Assembly (NCBI GenBank): GCA_014925825.1
Contig: JACGCK010000138.1
Coordinates: 54,825 to 118,824, forward strand
DNA length: 64,000 bases
Source of the DNA: Pholiota molesta
Lineage: Eukaryota > Basidiomycota > Agaricomycetes > Agaricales > Strophariaceae
Reading direction: 5' to 3'
The position numbers and the translations under genes are program-made. Below the pieces are notes generated by a model. That model saw only the letters and a list, made by a program, of their open reading frames with translations. It was not told the origin of the DNA and ran no database searches. Shown one piece after another: positions 33,311-44,490 of this stretch. Each line of letters opens with the position of its first letter. Position 1 is the stretch's first letter.

Positions 33311-34170
33311 GAAACTTCTGTTGGGATTAGTTTTTTTCTTTCTTCCTTGTTTCAAATTTTGCTCTGATCTGTCAGAATTCCTTGCTGATTTAATTTGAAA
33401 GGACCGCCATCTCTGCCGTGGACATGAATATATGGGCTATCGCCCTGCCAGCGCCTGTGGTCATAATTAAGGTGGGTTTTCTCTTTGAATTGCTACACCA
33501 CCTTCTCTTTTCTGTTCTTATCTTGGATGTCCCTATCGGTGCTTCTGCGTAATAACCTGGAAAATGTTCATGAGACACTGGAGATCCTAGGGAACTTTGA
33601 AGTTATTCATCTTCCTAAGGCGCCTTGAACCTCGCCATCTTTTCTGGGAGCCTTTGTACTGCGACGTCACTCGGGCCACCGGGGTCGTTGCTGTGCTTGA
33701 CTCTTGGTGCTCCTGATGTTCTGTATTCCATTCATTATGGACAGATTCTTGCCAGTCATCTTTAGCAGTTGTACGACAATGATCGACCTGCTACATGCGT
33801 GCTTAAAAGCAGAGTTTCGATGAAGCGCGACAGCCCTGTCTCGAACGCATGTTAGATAAATATGGTTACTAGTATGATCCTCGGCCAGAGGCATGTCTAT
33901 GTATGCTCTTGCGGGATGATATTCAATTCTTATGGATTGTATTATCACTCCGTTAGGCTAGGGCATACTAGGTGTGGTCAAAGACATTCGTTTTTTTTTT
34001 TTTTTTTTTGCTTTATGAGAGATCCTTCATAAGCAATTGAGGTTTGAGGCTCAGCATACGAGGGGGTTTCCATGCCAAGTTCGGACTCTTTCAATGTTCT
34101 TCTTCCATTTCCCTCTCCCCTCACAAGACGCTAATGTTCTTCCCACTAGGAGCACAACCAGTCGAGGCGC
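33311..34170 (+). repeat. Direct repeat B, copy 2
   Basis: Partner of 32296-33200. It carries an uninterrupted run of 19 T at 33991-34009 that is absent from copy 1. Confidence 0.9.
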
Positions 34171-36489
34171 TAATTCTTGAAGTTGAACTGACTGATGAGT
34201 TTTTCTCAATATCATTTCTTTCACGCCTCCAATCTTGTATGATACTCCACAACTTCATGCAGCTGGCCGCTATGTAATTGGCTGGCAATCGTACAGGGAT
34301 TGTTGATGGTGCAACCTATGGTGGAAGGTATTGGGGACAGTTTTATGAACTCAATTTTGGACTCCCTGGTACGTTCGCGTTATCATGTTCTTCTTTTATC
34401 TTGTTCTTCGATTTCGTAGTCAATTCGTAGTATACAGTTTGTTATTTACAAGTTGCTTACTTTCAAATGTTAACATAATTCCCGTACTTTTCTGGCAATA
34501 AACCACTTGATAAAGTTCATTTATACGCACTTCGGAAGTTGGAATGTCAAGACCTAGATGCGTGCGGCGTCGACGAGACGAACATGACTTGTGGGGATTC
34601 AAGCTGAGCTTGAATCAGACTGCACAGCTGCAACACGCGTCCTTGCTGCGTCGTTCTTGCATCCTGACACCCATCTATCTCTCCAAGTGTTGTATCTTGG
34701 GCACCAACATCCACCCTCTCTCGAACTTGTGCGAACGACTTGTGGATACTGCCTCGGCATGCATCAGAACACACGAAGCCGCTCTGGCTTCGCGGTGTTC
34801 TTGCGCCAGAATTTCCAGTGACTCCGTGAGTGGCCACTAGAACGTCCACGTCATTTTTTCTTCTCGTTGTGTGCTGGATGATTCTGCCCATGTTTGTCGA
34901 CCCCTATCGTGCTGCGTGCGTTTATTCGTGGTGGTGGGCTGCAACAGGCCTGCCATTTGTGTCATCATCGACTTCGTATTTTTGACTGTTGGGGGAATTC
35001 CTGTCGAAATCGTCTTCGGTGGTCTTCACCTTTATTGTGATTCCCTTGCATATGTGAGGTCTCTTGCAAGGCATGTGGGGCAATAGGCCGGAGATTAGCG
35101 GCAGCCGGATGACCATGAACCAACGGCAAAAGCTATCCATCTTCTTTACAGTGCACAGTTATACTGAGTAAAGCAAAGTTGGCGCTGTAGTTCCCGACAC
35201 TTGATCACTTTGCCATTAGGCGGAGACATCTTGGATGTGATCTTGTGCTACAGTCGGGTGGATGATCCGACATGGAACGGAGGCGAATGGATAGACGGAG
35301 TTGGTGATCCAGTATATGAGGGGGTTGACAACATTATTGCTTTTTTACATGTTCCTGTGGATTTCTTGGGAATTCCTATTGTTTTTATCTTTCATTGAGC
35401 TATATTTCCAGTTTATTTTCACTCGTGATTGACCGATTTTGCAGGTCAACATTATTTGAACATCATCTGTCCAAGCACTACCAGGTGCCATATGCCCTAG
35501 GGATCACGTCGTGAAAAATGACTCGGGAAGGTAAATTTATTCCGATATCCCTTTATTTCTTCGTACCTCCAGTCTTCTGAACCCCCTATCGGTGTCACGC
35601 TGTCTCGAGACGCCAGTGATTATGTACTCTCAACCGAGTTTTTATCCTCCTTGCACAGAACTAACAAAGATATTCGAACTAATTCGAATATCCCTTGCAT
35701 GATGGGCCTATACCATCATAAACTGGAGCTGAACCTACGACCCACTGGACGTAGGTCTAAACTCCACGTTCGAGTTTCGTTGCATTAGATGCCTATCTCG
35801 AATGTGTACGCTTGTCTACATAGTTATGTTGCTTGAACGACATACGAGGGGGGTTCATCGGGTTGAGGCCTACAGTTGTACCAGTCTGATTGTGAAGGAC
35901 ATTGCATGAGCCTGACACTTTCTTCCTTTCTAACAGAACTTCGAAGTACACAACCGTGTCTTGGTGCGCCGGTTGGTGTAAAAAGGGATTCACCTATCAG
36001 AATTCAGTGTCTATATAGCCGGTCGCCAGTCTGAATTGCTGCTGTACTGGTTTGACATTGACACTTCCATGTGCTTGCGAATGACACAAAATTTTGGATT
36101 CGACAAGGTGAGCACATCAGATATGTTTCTCCACTTTTCCAACCCCCTATCGGTGTCATGTGTGCTTCTGCATGCCAAGCTCTGGGACACCGGTGTTTTC
36201 CACTGCTGTTATACAGAGCTTGTTCCTATATTCCTGTGCAAAGACATTTCTGCAGGGTTGGGTTATGCCACGAGTGCTAGTTCATACCGGTTTAGGCGCG
36301 ACGTCAAACTCACATTGGAGTGGCGTTGTATGATGCCAGAGGTCTACCTTGCTAGGGCATTCTCTCGGCTTCAGTGGCATACTCATGCCTGGCTTAATCA
36401 TGGGTGGTGCTAGCTGTGAATTAAATTATACCACGCTGTGGGGATCGTTGTTGCTTGAACGACATACGAGGGGGGTTTTTACCGAACGT

Positions 36490-36832
36490 TGATATTCGCG
36501 TTGGTCTAACGGTCAAATGGCGTTATAATTATCTGATGCTCTTTCCTTTTCAACAGAATTCCGAAGGCGCAAAATCATGGTTGTAGTCAAAGAAGATACA
36601 CAGGATGTGTGTGTTGTAGTTGGATAGTATTCCCTATATACTGTTTCAATCTGCACATATACACCGGACTTTCATATGAACGATCGAAGATACTAGTATG
36701 TCGATATTCGCATCGGCTTAACGGTTAAATGACATTATAGTTGTCTGACGCTCATTCCTTTCACAGAATTACGAAGCACATATTCATAGTAGGTAATCAA
36801 AGATACATAGGATGCGTGTGTTGTAGTTGGAT
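36490..36832 (+). repeat. Short tandem duplication, about 140 bp each
   Basis: 36490-36628 and 36693-36832 are similar: both have GATATTCGC, TAACGGT, an ACAGAATT block and a GTGTGTTGTAGTTGGATA end. Noncoding, at the right end of the repeat array. No gene is seen between here and 36967. Confidence 0.75.
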
Positions 36833-36966
36833 ACAAGGTATAGATACATGTGTATGCAAAAGTCCTGTTGGAGGATGATTCAAAGCAAGCAAATGACAGA
36901 GAAATGAAGCAGAATAAGTGAAAAATAATCCGCGGTGACGGTGTGTCCAGTAATGTTCATGATGGA

Positions 36967-39107
36967 TCATACAGCGGAAAGGGTAGCCTCAGCCGCTTTC
37001 AACGCAGTCTCGAAAGCGCCCAGCAGCGTCTCCGAGTCCTCCATGCCCACGCTGATGCGGACAAGGCCTCCTCGACGCCATACCGCGCCGCCCAATCCAG
37101 CTCCCGAAGTGAGCCAGGATCGTAACGGGCACGCGAGGGTGAAGTTCGTGCCGAGGCTCGGGCCCTTGTAGCACGGCAGCGCGTCGAAGAACGCGTGCGA
37201 CGCGGCGAGCGACGTGAACGTGAGCGAGAACAGCCCGCCGAACCCGCCGGCCGGCCGTCCCGGGGTCGACGCCCTGGATCCGGCAGAGGTCGTAGTGCGC
37301 GCGCGTGGTGTATTTGGGGTAGAAGACCTCCTTGATGGCGGGGGACGCGGCGCCGCCGGCGAGGGAGCGCGCGCGGAGGAAGTCGCAGACGGTTTCGGCG
37401 TTGGTGTCGATGACGCGGATGCGGCGTTTGAAGTCGCGGGAGTTGCGCTCCATGTAGATGGCGTCTTCGTCAAGTAGACGTCTTCGAAGTTTGCGGTGAA
37501 GTATGTTTTGAGAGAAGAGTAATGTCGTCCTTGGGGTTGAGGATCAGACTATGCGCAGAGATTCTTCAATTAGCATCTATTCGAAACCATGGAAAGGATG
37601 GAAAATAATATGTCGCACCTGCCACCCATAACATTGGAAGCTCCGCTGAAGACCTTCGTGAGACTACTGACCAAAATATCTGCGTATGGCAACACTTTGA
37701 CGTTCACAAAGTTCCCAATAGTCTCATCGATGACGATGAGGAAATCGTACTTGTCAGCAAGCGCACGCAGGCGAGGGAGGTGGGCGGAGCGTAGTAATGG
37801 GTTGGAGGGGAACTCAGTGAAGAGGGCAAGAATGGGTGGGTCGTGGGATCGCGCGCGGCTTCGGCCTCGAGGATTTTCTCTAGCTCGTCTATGTCGCTGT
37901 CTGTGCCAAAGCCAAGGAAGTGGCATCCCGGCCCCATTTTTCAGGATTTTGAGGGTTCGGTGTACGGGAACCTGTATACAAGAGCGTAAACATGAGATAG
38001 TGGCAGAATGCAAACTTGTATACATACCCAAAACATACGCTCTTCGCTGGGGCCTCGTCGCTCGCGCTGCAGCATGTGCATTCCAGATAGCAGACATGCC
38101 GGTAGGAAAGAGGTATACGTCGTCCGCGGCCACGGTACTGATTCCACGGACGCTGGGTCCCACCACGAGCTCCTTCTGTTCCGAACACGGGTGGTCGGAG
38201 CTGTCCCTGAGCAGAATACCCGCCACTCGCGACCGGAGTGCGCGTTTCGCGAAAGAGGCGGCCTCCAGCGGAAGGTTTCGCCCGTACCGCTCTTCTAGAT
38301 ACACTGTGTCAGGATTCAGATCTTCCGGTTCCGGCGGAGCGTTGAATGTAGATTTTTGGTTCGGGGAGCTAGGGCTCGGCGGGCTCTTCATGGACGAGTA
38401 GTGGCGGTTGTGTCCTTTCGCAGGGAATCGTCCCAAGACAGGGCTGGCGGGGCGCTGGACAGCAACCGGAGTCTCCTTCGGGAGCAAGGTAAGACATCTC
38501 TCCGCGAGACGGCTTGAGATACCCAGACCAGTGTGCTGCCAAAACTGTTTCGCGATGGGGAAAGAATCCGCTGGGAAGAGCACAATGTGCAAGTCAGCGC
38601 ATCCTCGAGGCTTGTCAGACTTGTCAGACGACGTAGGAGCACTGCCATTCTGGAGCTCTTCTGGGCAGATGAAGACGTGCACTAAGCGGGCGGTAATGGG
38701 CGATCCCAGGACAGCCGAACGTGTTTGCATGAACGACCTGCATTCTTCAGCGATCTTCTGCGTCGGGAACAGCATGCACTTTTCGTTCCCGAGAGCATAT
38801 TTCTGTTCGCAGAACGTCGCGAGCTAATCAGATCGAAACAATCCGTGGATCAACAAAGTTGGAACAGAAGATGAAAACATTTCCGACGCACTTTTTGGAT
38901 GGTAAGGTGTATAAAGAACCGAGGGTATCCAGTGACCATACTGTTCAGCACTCGCGCTTCACCCTCCTCATAACCGACGTTGTCTCTCCATGTCGGCAAC
39001 GATACTGAGATTGCGTGTGGCGTGTCCGGCGGTACTGCTAAGCCCAGGGCGTGCTTGACTTCTCCCATTTTCGCAGGCCAGTAGTCGGAAGATGAGAGCG
39101 GATTCAA
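36967..39107 (-). pseudogene. Cystathionine gamma-synthase, multiply frameshifted
   Basis: Minus-strand relative of fungal cystathionine gamma-synthase (yeast Str2 / Neurospora met-7 type), the PLP enzyme joining cysteine to an activated homoserine. Recognisable in order: N-terminal [15 protein letters not shown] and [11 protein letters not shown]; a first intron near 38821-38890; [37 protein letters not shown]-lysine motif SSLTKVFSG (near 37640); then TANFEDVYL, MERNSRDFKRRIRVIDTNAE, LPCYKGPSLGTNFTLACP and LVRISVGMEDSETLL. The pieces lie in different frames. Single-base shifts occur near 37936-37960, 37850, 37530, 37470 and in 37110-37260. Length and order are complete, so decay is recent, unless the assembly is faulty. 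Confidence 0.85.
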
Positions 39108-40849
39108 ACAACGAGTCTGGAGAACACAGGGGCGTTAGGTCGAGATGGATCGTGAACGAAGTGAATGCCCATGGCGGTATAAGTATAGAGCAGCCATCGG
39201 CGCGTCGGCCGTTCAAAAAATTTGTGATCGGCCCATAGCCCAATTATAATAGGGGCCAATATCAAGTTATGGTCTTACAAAAGAACATTCGTTGCCAACA
39301 TAATATTTAGAAAAATGAAACGGGGATGCTTATGTTGTGTGTTAGTTGGCTGGCATGTGTATATATACCTGATAACCAGCAGAACCGACGAGCGATAACA
39401 CCTACCAAGCGTGTTCGACAGTCATGTTCCTTCTATCAATAAGCATTCCAGTAAATTAAACTTGAGCTTCATTGGGATTTTGCGAGGTTCAGACGCATAA
39501 GCAGATCGATTCAACGTACCGTAAGATTATTGTTGTTGGTAGTATAAAACATTAAAATGAGGGTACAATAATCAACATTACCTTAAATCCAAATCAGCCG
39601 CCGCCCATCTTTATATCTAAAGAAATAACTCACGAGGAGACGAGACGGAATAGTCGCCGGGCCTCCAGACGCTCCAAAGACTTTCGAACAGTGAGAAGCG
39701 AACTCAGGACCACGGAGAGCACCAATCAAAGAGGAATCCATCACAAAATCAAGTGTACAAGTAAGCCTGATATTTAAGTCAGCGCAAGACACAGTAGCAC
39801 AGAATGACGAGGAAATATTGTGGGACATGCAAGAAGCAAACGATACTGATCGACGAGACGAGTCGGGCAATGCATCATCCGGATAAGAGGCGATGAAGAA
39901 GGACACGATCTTGGGGGAGATGGTTGAAGGGCATGACGAAACACTCGAGTTGTCGCATTATTCTCCCAAACGAAAAATGGAGAGAACAAAAACTTCTCGA
40001 AGACAACAACAAGTGGACCAAGCCCTAGGTTTGGCTTGAGCAAGCTTGATCGCTGCCGTGTTGGTGGAGGAAGGCTGCTCAAAAGGAAAGGGAGAGCATA
40101 GTGGCAGGGAAGAGGGCCAAAAAGCTCATGAGATGTGTAAAGATCAGGATTTAACGCCCGGTTACTGCTCACTTCTCCTGGCTGCATTGCGCCGACGGTA
40201 ATGTAGCTGCAGGGCAGGCCCTGTCCGCTTGTTTGCTACTGTCATTGCGGCACCCTGTCGCAGCTGCTACTACTTATACGCCTCGACTCGAACTGAAAGT
40301 TGAAGCTTCAAGCAGTTCCGTGTTTTCTTCCGCTTCTGAATTGCGCGCTAATTCTCCTTCTGCGCTGCCGCTCAATCTGCAGCGTACCGCGCTCGACAAG
40401 CTTGAAGCAGCATCCAATCCAGCTGCCGGCGGCGTAGTGCGTCGCGCTCGGTATGTCGGCCCACGTTCACGCATGCCATAATCCATCTGCCACAGTCGCT
40501 TCGCCCGTACGTGTTCAGCCCACCTGTGCGTGCGCAGCATCGACTGCCTTTCGTCGTCCGGGATGCGACCTGTAAGCTGATTTCATGCATGTATACAGCA
40601 TTTTCACATAAAAATAAGTAACAGAGATTGGGATATAGAAATACGGTCTCCCATGGACAACAAGATAGCGAGTGGGAACGGGTTACAAATGTCAAGTACT
40701 TCAGTCCGAATGTCAATAACCTACACCACTTTGGCTGGTTGGGATGCATATATTCCTTTCCCATCTAGATTCACAAGAAAAAGCGCAGAACCAGACTCGG
40801 GTTATAAACAAAAATCTGAGGAAAACGGAGATAAGGTCACGTACTTTGT
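39108..40849. other. Intergenic region, 1.7 kb
   Basis: 39108-39190 is the upstream part of the CGS locus, repeated near 44400-44490. Frames at 39583-39906, 39774-40187 (minus) and 40233-40481 (plus) are unfamiliar and I do not support them. From about 40600 the sequence is alignable with 57600-57850, the 3' flank of the intact DUF6534 gene. Confidence 0.45.
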
Positions 40850-42500
40850 GTGTCCACGCCATTATAGGAGTCGGGAAATTTCTTGAGCTCAAATGCCTGC
40901 GCGTCAGAGGTGGCGATCCGCGGTGTTGTGGTGATGCCGATGGAGGTCGAAAACATTGCAGGTAAATCTACTGTGGACTCTAAAGAGTTGGATATCCAGG
41001 AGCGAGAGTTGAGGCTGGAAGAAAATTTGATTAAAAAGGATGTTCCTAGGTGATGTCAGAACGAGGAATATAACGCACATTGCAATCATGGTAATCACGT
41101 ATAGCTTGCTGAGCATGAGATGCAGAGGCATCCTGGCGGAGGAGAATTATGAGTGGAATGTTGACATGAAGAAAAGTTCAAGCAAGCATACCAGTAGAGA
41201 TTGTCGGGGTGGACAAGATACATGACGCCGAAAGCAAAGTGATGACTGTGACCAACAAACCTCTCGCTACGATGAAGGCGACGAGTTTCTGCAGCATCGT
41301 GACCGTGCTGTACAAAGAATTAAACACTAATCGTTTCAGAAAGAGAAATACTCAGAAACATACTTCTTGACACGACTCTGGCGCTGTGCTTGAGCAAGAT
41401 TCCAGGACAGAGCAATGGTAGCTGCCACATCACAAAACACCCTGCCAAATTGTCGAAGCCGACACTGATCTGAATAAATTGATTTAGCAAAGATGTATTG
41501 CCTCCATCATATAGCATGAGACCGAACTCTGATGGACCTGGATGCAAGAGCAGAAACCAAAGGCACCTTGAACTCCTTCGCAATTGTGTCTGTTTTTCCC
41601 GGCTAAGCATATATCAACGAGGGGTGAAGGGGCTTACAGATACCAGCACCAAAGCTTAGGCATGCAGTAATAATGATAATCCCCGGGAGGATGTATCCCT
41701 GCCCATTTACTAACCAAAGGCTTTAAAAATGGTCAAGTGGCGGGAATGGAAGCGGAACATACATATATATACACGACTTGCAAAAAACAGCTGAACCCTG
41801 GATATGAAATTTATTCAAATGAGATTCCGCGTTCGCGCGATCGTTGAACAGATTGGCACTGCATGAACTGACAGAAAAATGACGATAATTGCGATGGTAT
41901 ACTCCAGCAAGATGGATTTGTTGATGAGCGCCAAGTTTTCAAGATTGCCAAAATTGGCGATCTATAAACCAGCGAGTGCTTCAGGTACAGATAGTAGAAG
42001 AAGAGGTGTGTGTGCTTACAAAGTAAGCATGGATGAAATGAGAGTTGAGCGCCGTCGTTGCAATATCGAGACCACTATAATATTTAAATAGTTCTGCAGT
42101 TAGCGACCTGAAGTGATGCGCTTCTGTAAAATTAAAACATACACTAAAGTAGCCACCTAGATAACGGTAAATAATATCAGAGTGGCCTAGCGCTTAGACG
42201 ATGTGGATCTCACAAAGGCTTGTAGGGCCAGCCATCTTTGTTATCGTTGACGTACATCCATGCCTGGACAAAATCACGCCAATGAGTCTGTTCAGCAACT
42301 TTTAGATAGTTATATTTCTGGATTCGGCGCAAATGTGTACACCGTCGAAACAATAACGCCTATGTCCAATAAGGTCGATGCGATGAATGATAGATGAACG
42401 CCATACCCCAGTATAAGCCATCGACAACAGTGCACATCAACGCCTAGAGGGAGAGCAGTAGGGGGGGCAGTCGCATTCATGTCAATGTCGGGGAAGAGAA
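40600..42500. repeat. Segmental duplication, copy 1 (partner 57600-59500)
   Basis: A 1.9-kb block including the whole DUF6534 gene and its 3' flank is shared with 57600-59500 in the same orientation. Near-identical stretches include the region around 41090-41170 and 58084-58160 (ATGGTAATCACGTATA, GAGCATGAGATGCAGAGGCA, AGTAGAGATTGTCGGGGTGG). Confidence 0.88.
40850..42480 (-). pseudogene. DUF6534-type membrane protein gene, broken copy
   Basis: Minus-strand copy of the intact gene at 57709-59485. Start MNATAPPTALPLGVDV (ATG at 42480). Recognisable remnants are NFGNLENLALINKSILLEY (near 41900-41960), LFFASRVYIYMF, KLVAFIVARGLLVTVIT and HLMLSKLYVITMIAM (near 41080-41120). Relative to the intact copy it has a 2-base deletion in exon 1 (near 42440) and a 1-base deletion near 42225, plus stops in the ligand-facing part. 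Family members are seven-helix basidiomycete membrane proteins of unknown function. Confidence 0.75.
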
Positions 42501-44119
42501 AGTAAGAAAAAGGAAGGGGAGGATTCTGGAGGCTCCTGCGCGGAACAATGTCTACCTGTTTATAGAACTAAATCTTCTCATAAAACGCAAGTCGCACTAC
42601 GAAGGTGTTGCGATGAGGAGGGGAGAGACCATTATTTTGTTCGATCCACCGCTATATATAGGCGTAACTATATAATCTGCAACTGCAAGCCCTATTCTGG
42701 GTAGCCGTTCCTCAAGCCGCAACCGTCGAGCCCGTCTTGACTCTTCTTCTAATGTGCCGTTCTGTTGCCGCTGTCACGTCAGCGCACCACGAACATACAT
42801 ACAACGCATGACGCACTCAGCGCGGACGGCTGTGGATGCGGAGAGGTTCGCCGTGGGCGGGCTGGATGAGAGTAGCTACGCTGATGAAGGCGTCACGTCA
42901 GTGTGGCCAGCAAGGTAAACCGTGAGTACTTAAGTCCTCGCCTGCTTTGTTCGTTATTTTTCGACAGAATGTTGCGGTTGAGGCCAGTGATGAGCATGGC
43001 TGCCCAACAACCTTCCATCATCTCCATCTCAGCAATTGCTGAGATGATGTGGAAACATCAGGTTCAATCTGAGCAAAGCCGCTAGGTAACCAAAACCCCA
43101 TGAAAGATCAATATATAGCCTATGATAATGAGGCCTGGGGCGGGCATAGTTTGGTGGCCTCTGCGTGAGCGGTCGTACACATCACCGACATTGCATGAGA
43201 CTTAAGTTCTTCATTGACGTTGCATGAGCTCGGTAGACATACGTATTATGCACATCCTATCCAAGTTGCCTGGGCATCAAGAATTTCATATAGGAATTTC
43301 GTTTGCTGAGCCGCCTGCAACATGGTGAGGGTATGGTCTTGATATTTGACGTTTAGCGCCCAATAAGCGCCCGTTTCCGAATTTTATGCCCAATGGAGGC
43401 CTGCGATATATCCTTCGAAACTGTCAGGCATAGCTGCGAGGAATTGGAATGATTCAAAACCAATCAGAGACCGGAAAATGTAGTCAATATATCTTGATTC
43501 TTCTTAAATTGTTGCACTTAATTGGGGTGTTCACGATTCTGCGGTGGTGCACGTCTTTCACGGGTTATCCAACTTCGACCTTTTATAGCAAGTAAGTGCT
43601 CCATTTGAAACACCGGAGGATAAGGTAAATAGTAGCTTACATTTCGAGTTTGCATATTCACATATCAATTATCGCGCGACTCGATTGGACAGACGCAGAC
43701 AGACTCGAATAAGTACAAGGAAACCGATATAGATAAATATTGACCGCCTTGATGCATACAGCGGTTAGCATTCCGTACTTGTCTTATGCAGCCTAGCAGA
43801 TCTGCTATTTGTATCTTTCGTGACTTTCGTGAAAGAAGAGGACGATGAGCGCTTGTAGGTGCTCGACTCTTGATTAGCGAGCTCGAGATTTAAGCCTCTC
43901 AAGTTATCCTTGGACCTTACAATGCGCCTTCATCAAGCCTTCATAATTATTTTCGATACTTGCCACGTTCAGTATAGACACTCAGAAGGGCCAGAAGAAC
44001 CCGGCACTGCATAAGCGCGATGGAAGGACAGCAGAGCGTATCCGCATAAACGAGCCGCACTCTTCCGGGATCCACTAAGTGGAGAATACTAACGGCATGT
44101 AATTCTCGGTTCTGAGACT
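42481..44119. other. Intergenic region, 1.6 kb
   Basis: No supported gene. It contains two GTCACGTCAG sites (near 42774 and 42894) and a perfect 22-bp palindrome at 43025-43046. A short frame at 42903-43085 spans the palindrome and is probably chance. Confidence 0.45.
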
Positions 44120-44490
44120 GTCTTTCTGCTCGCAGAACGTCATAAGCTAGACAGATCGAAATAGCCCGTGGATCAACACAAGCTGGAACAGAAGATGATA
44201 CCACCTCCGATCCACTTGTTGAATGCGAAGGTGTATAACGCGTTTCGCCGTGCTCATAACACGACGGCGTCTCTCCATATCGGTAACGATATCGAGACCG
44301 TGTGTGGCGTGTGCGGTGGTACTGCGAGGCCCAGGGCTTGCTTCACTTCCCCCATTTTTGCAGGCCAATGCTCGTCAGATTCCAGCAGATTCAAACAGAG
44401 AGTCTGGGAACACAGGGGCCTTCGGGTTGGGTAGGTCGTGGACAAAGCGCGTGCCCACGGCAGTATACTTAAATTACCCGTCTGCAATGT
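44120..44490 (-). pseudogene. Cystathionine gamma-synthase 5' fragment
   Basis: Second copy of the 5' end of the CGS gene, matching 38840-39190. The minus strand reads [18 protein letters not shown] and TPHTVSISLPIWRD, then loses frame; the following first-intron region (TGGAACAGAAGATGA on the plus strand, near 44184) is also shared. Nothing of the catalytic core is present. It lies beyond the broken DUF6534 copy, the same order as at 57.7-61 kb. Confidence 0.8.

Larger units (their letters stand above)
31500..36640. repeat. Six-unit diverged repeat array with two anchors
   Basis: Each unit starts near CCCTATCGGTG (or CCCTATCGTGC) and ends near CATACGAGGGGGTT. Left anchors: 31831, 32518, 33531, 34902, 35584, 36145. 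Right anchors: 32229, 33082, 34055, 35313, 35841, 36463. By similarity of the interior, units 1 and 4, 2 and 3, and 5 and 6 pair, giving the order A-B-B'-A'-C-C'. Splice-like pyrimidine tracts ending in AG follow some right anchors (near 33178 and 34148). Fragments are open in places (35201-35398, 36071-36280) but no unit has a full gene. Nature unknown; decayed gene family, mobile element or noncoding RNA are all possible. Confidence 0.7.

Noticed and set aside
31500..36640. CRISPR-like or centromeric satellite array
   Set aside because: Units are 250-560 bases between anchors, irregular and diverged in pairs; there are no short identical direct repeats with spacers and no uniform monomer.
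37589..38401. 270-codon plus-strand frame
   Set aside because: Antisense to the CGS pseudogene; the minus strand carries the conserved PLP-enzyme motifs.
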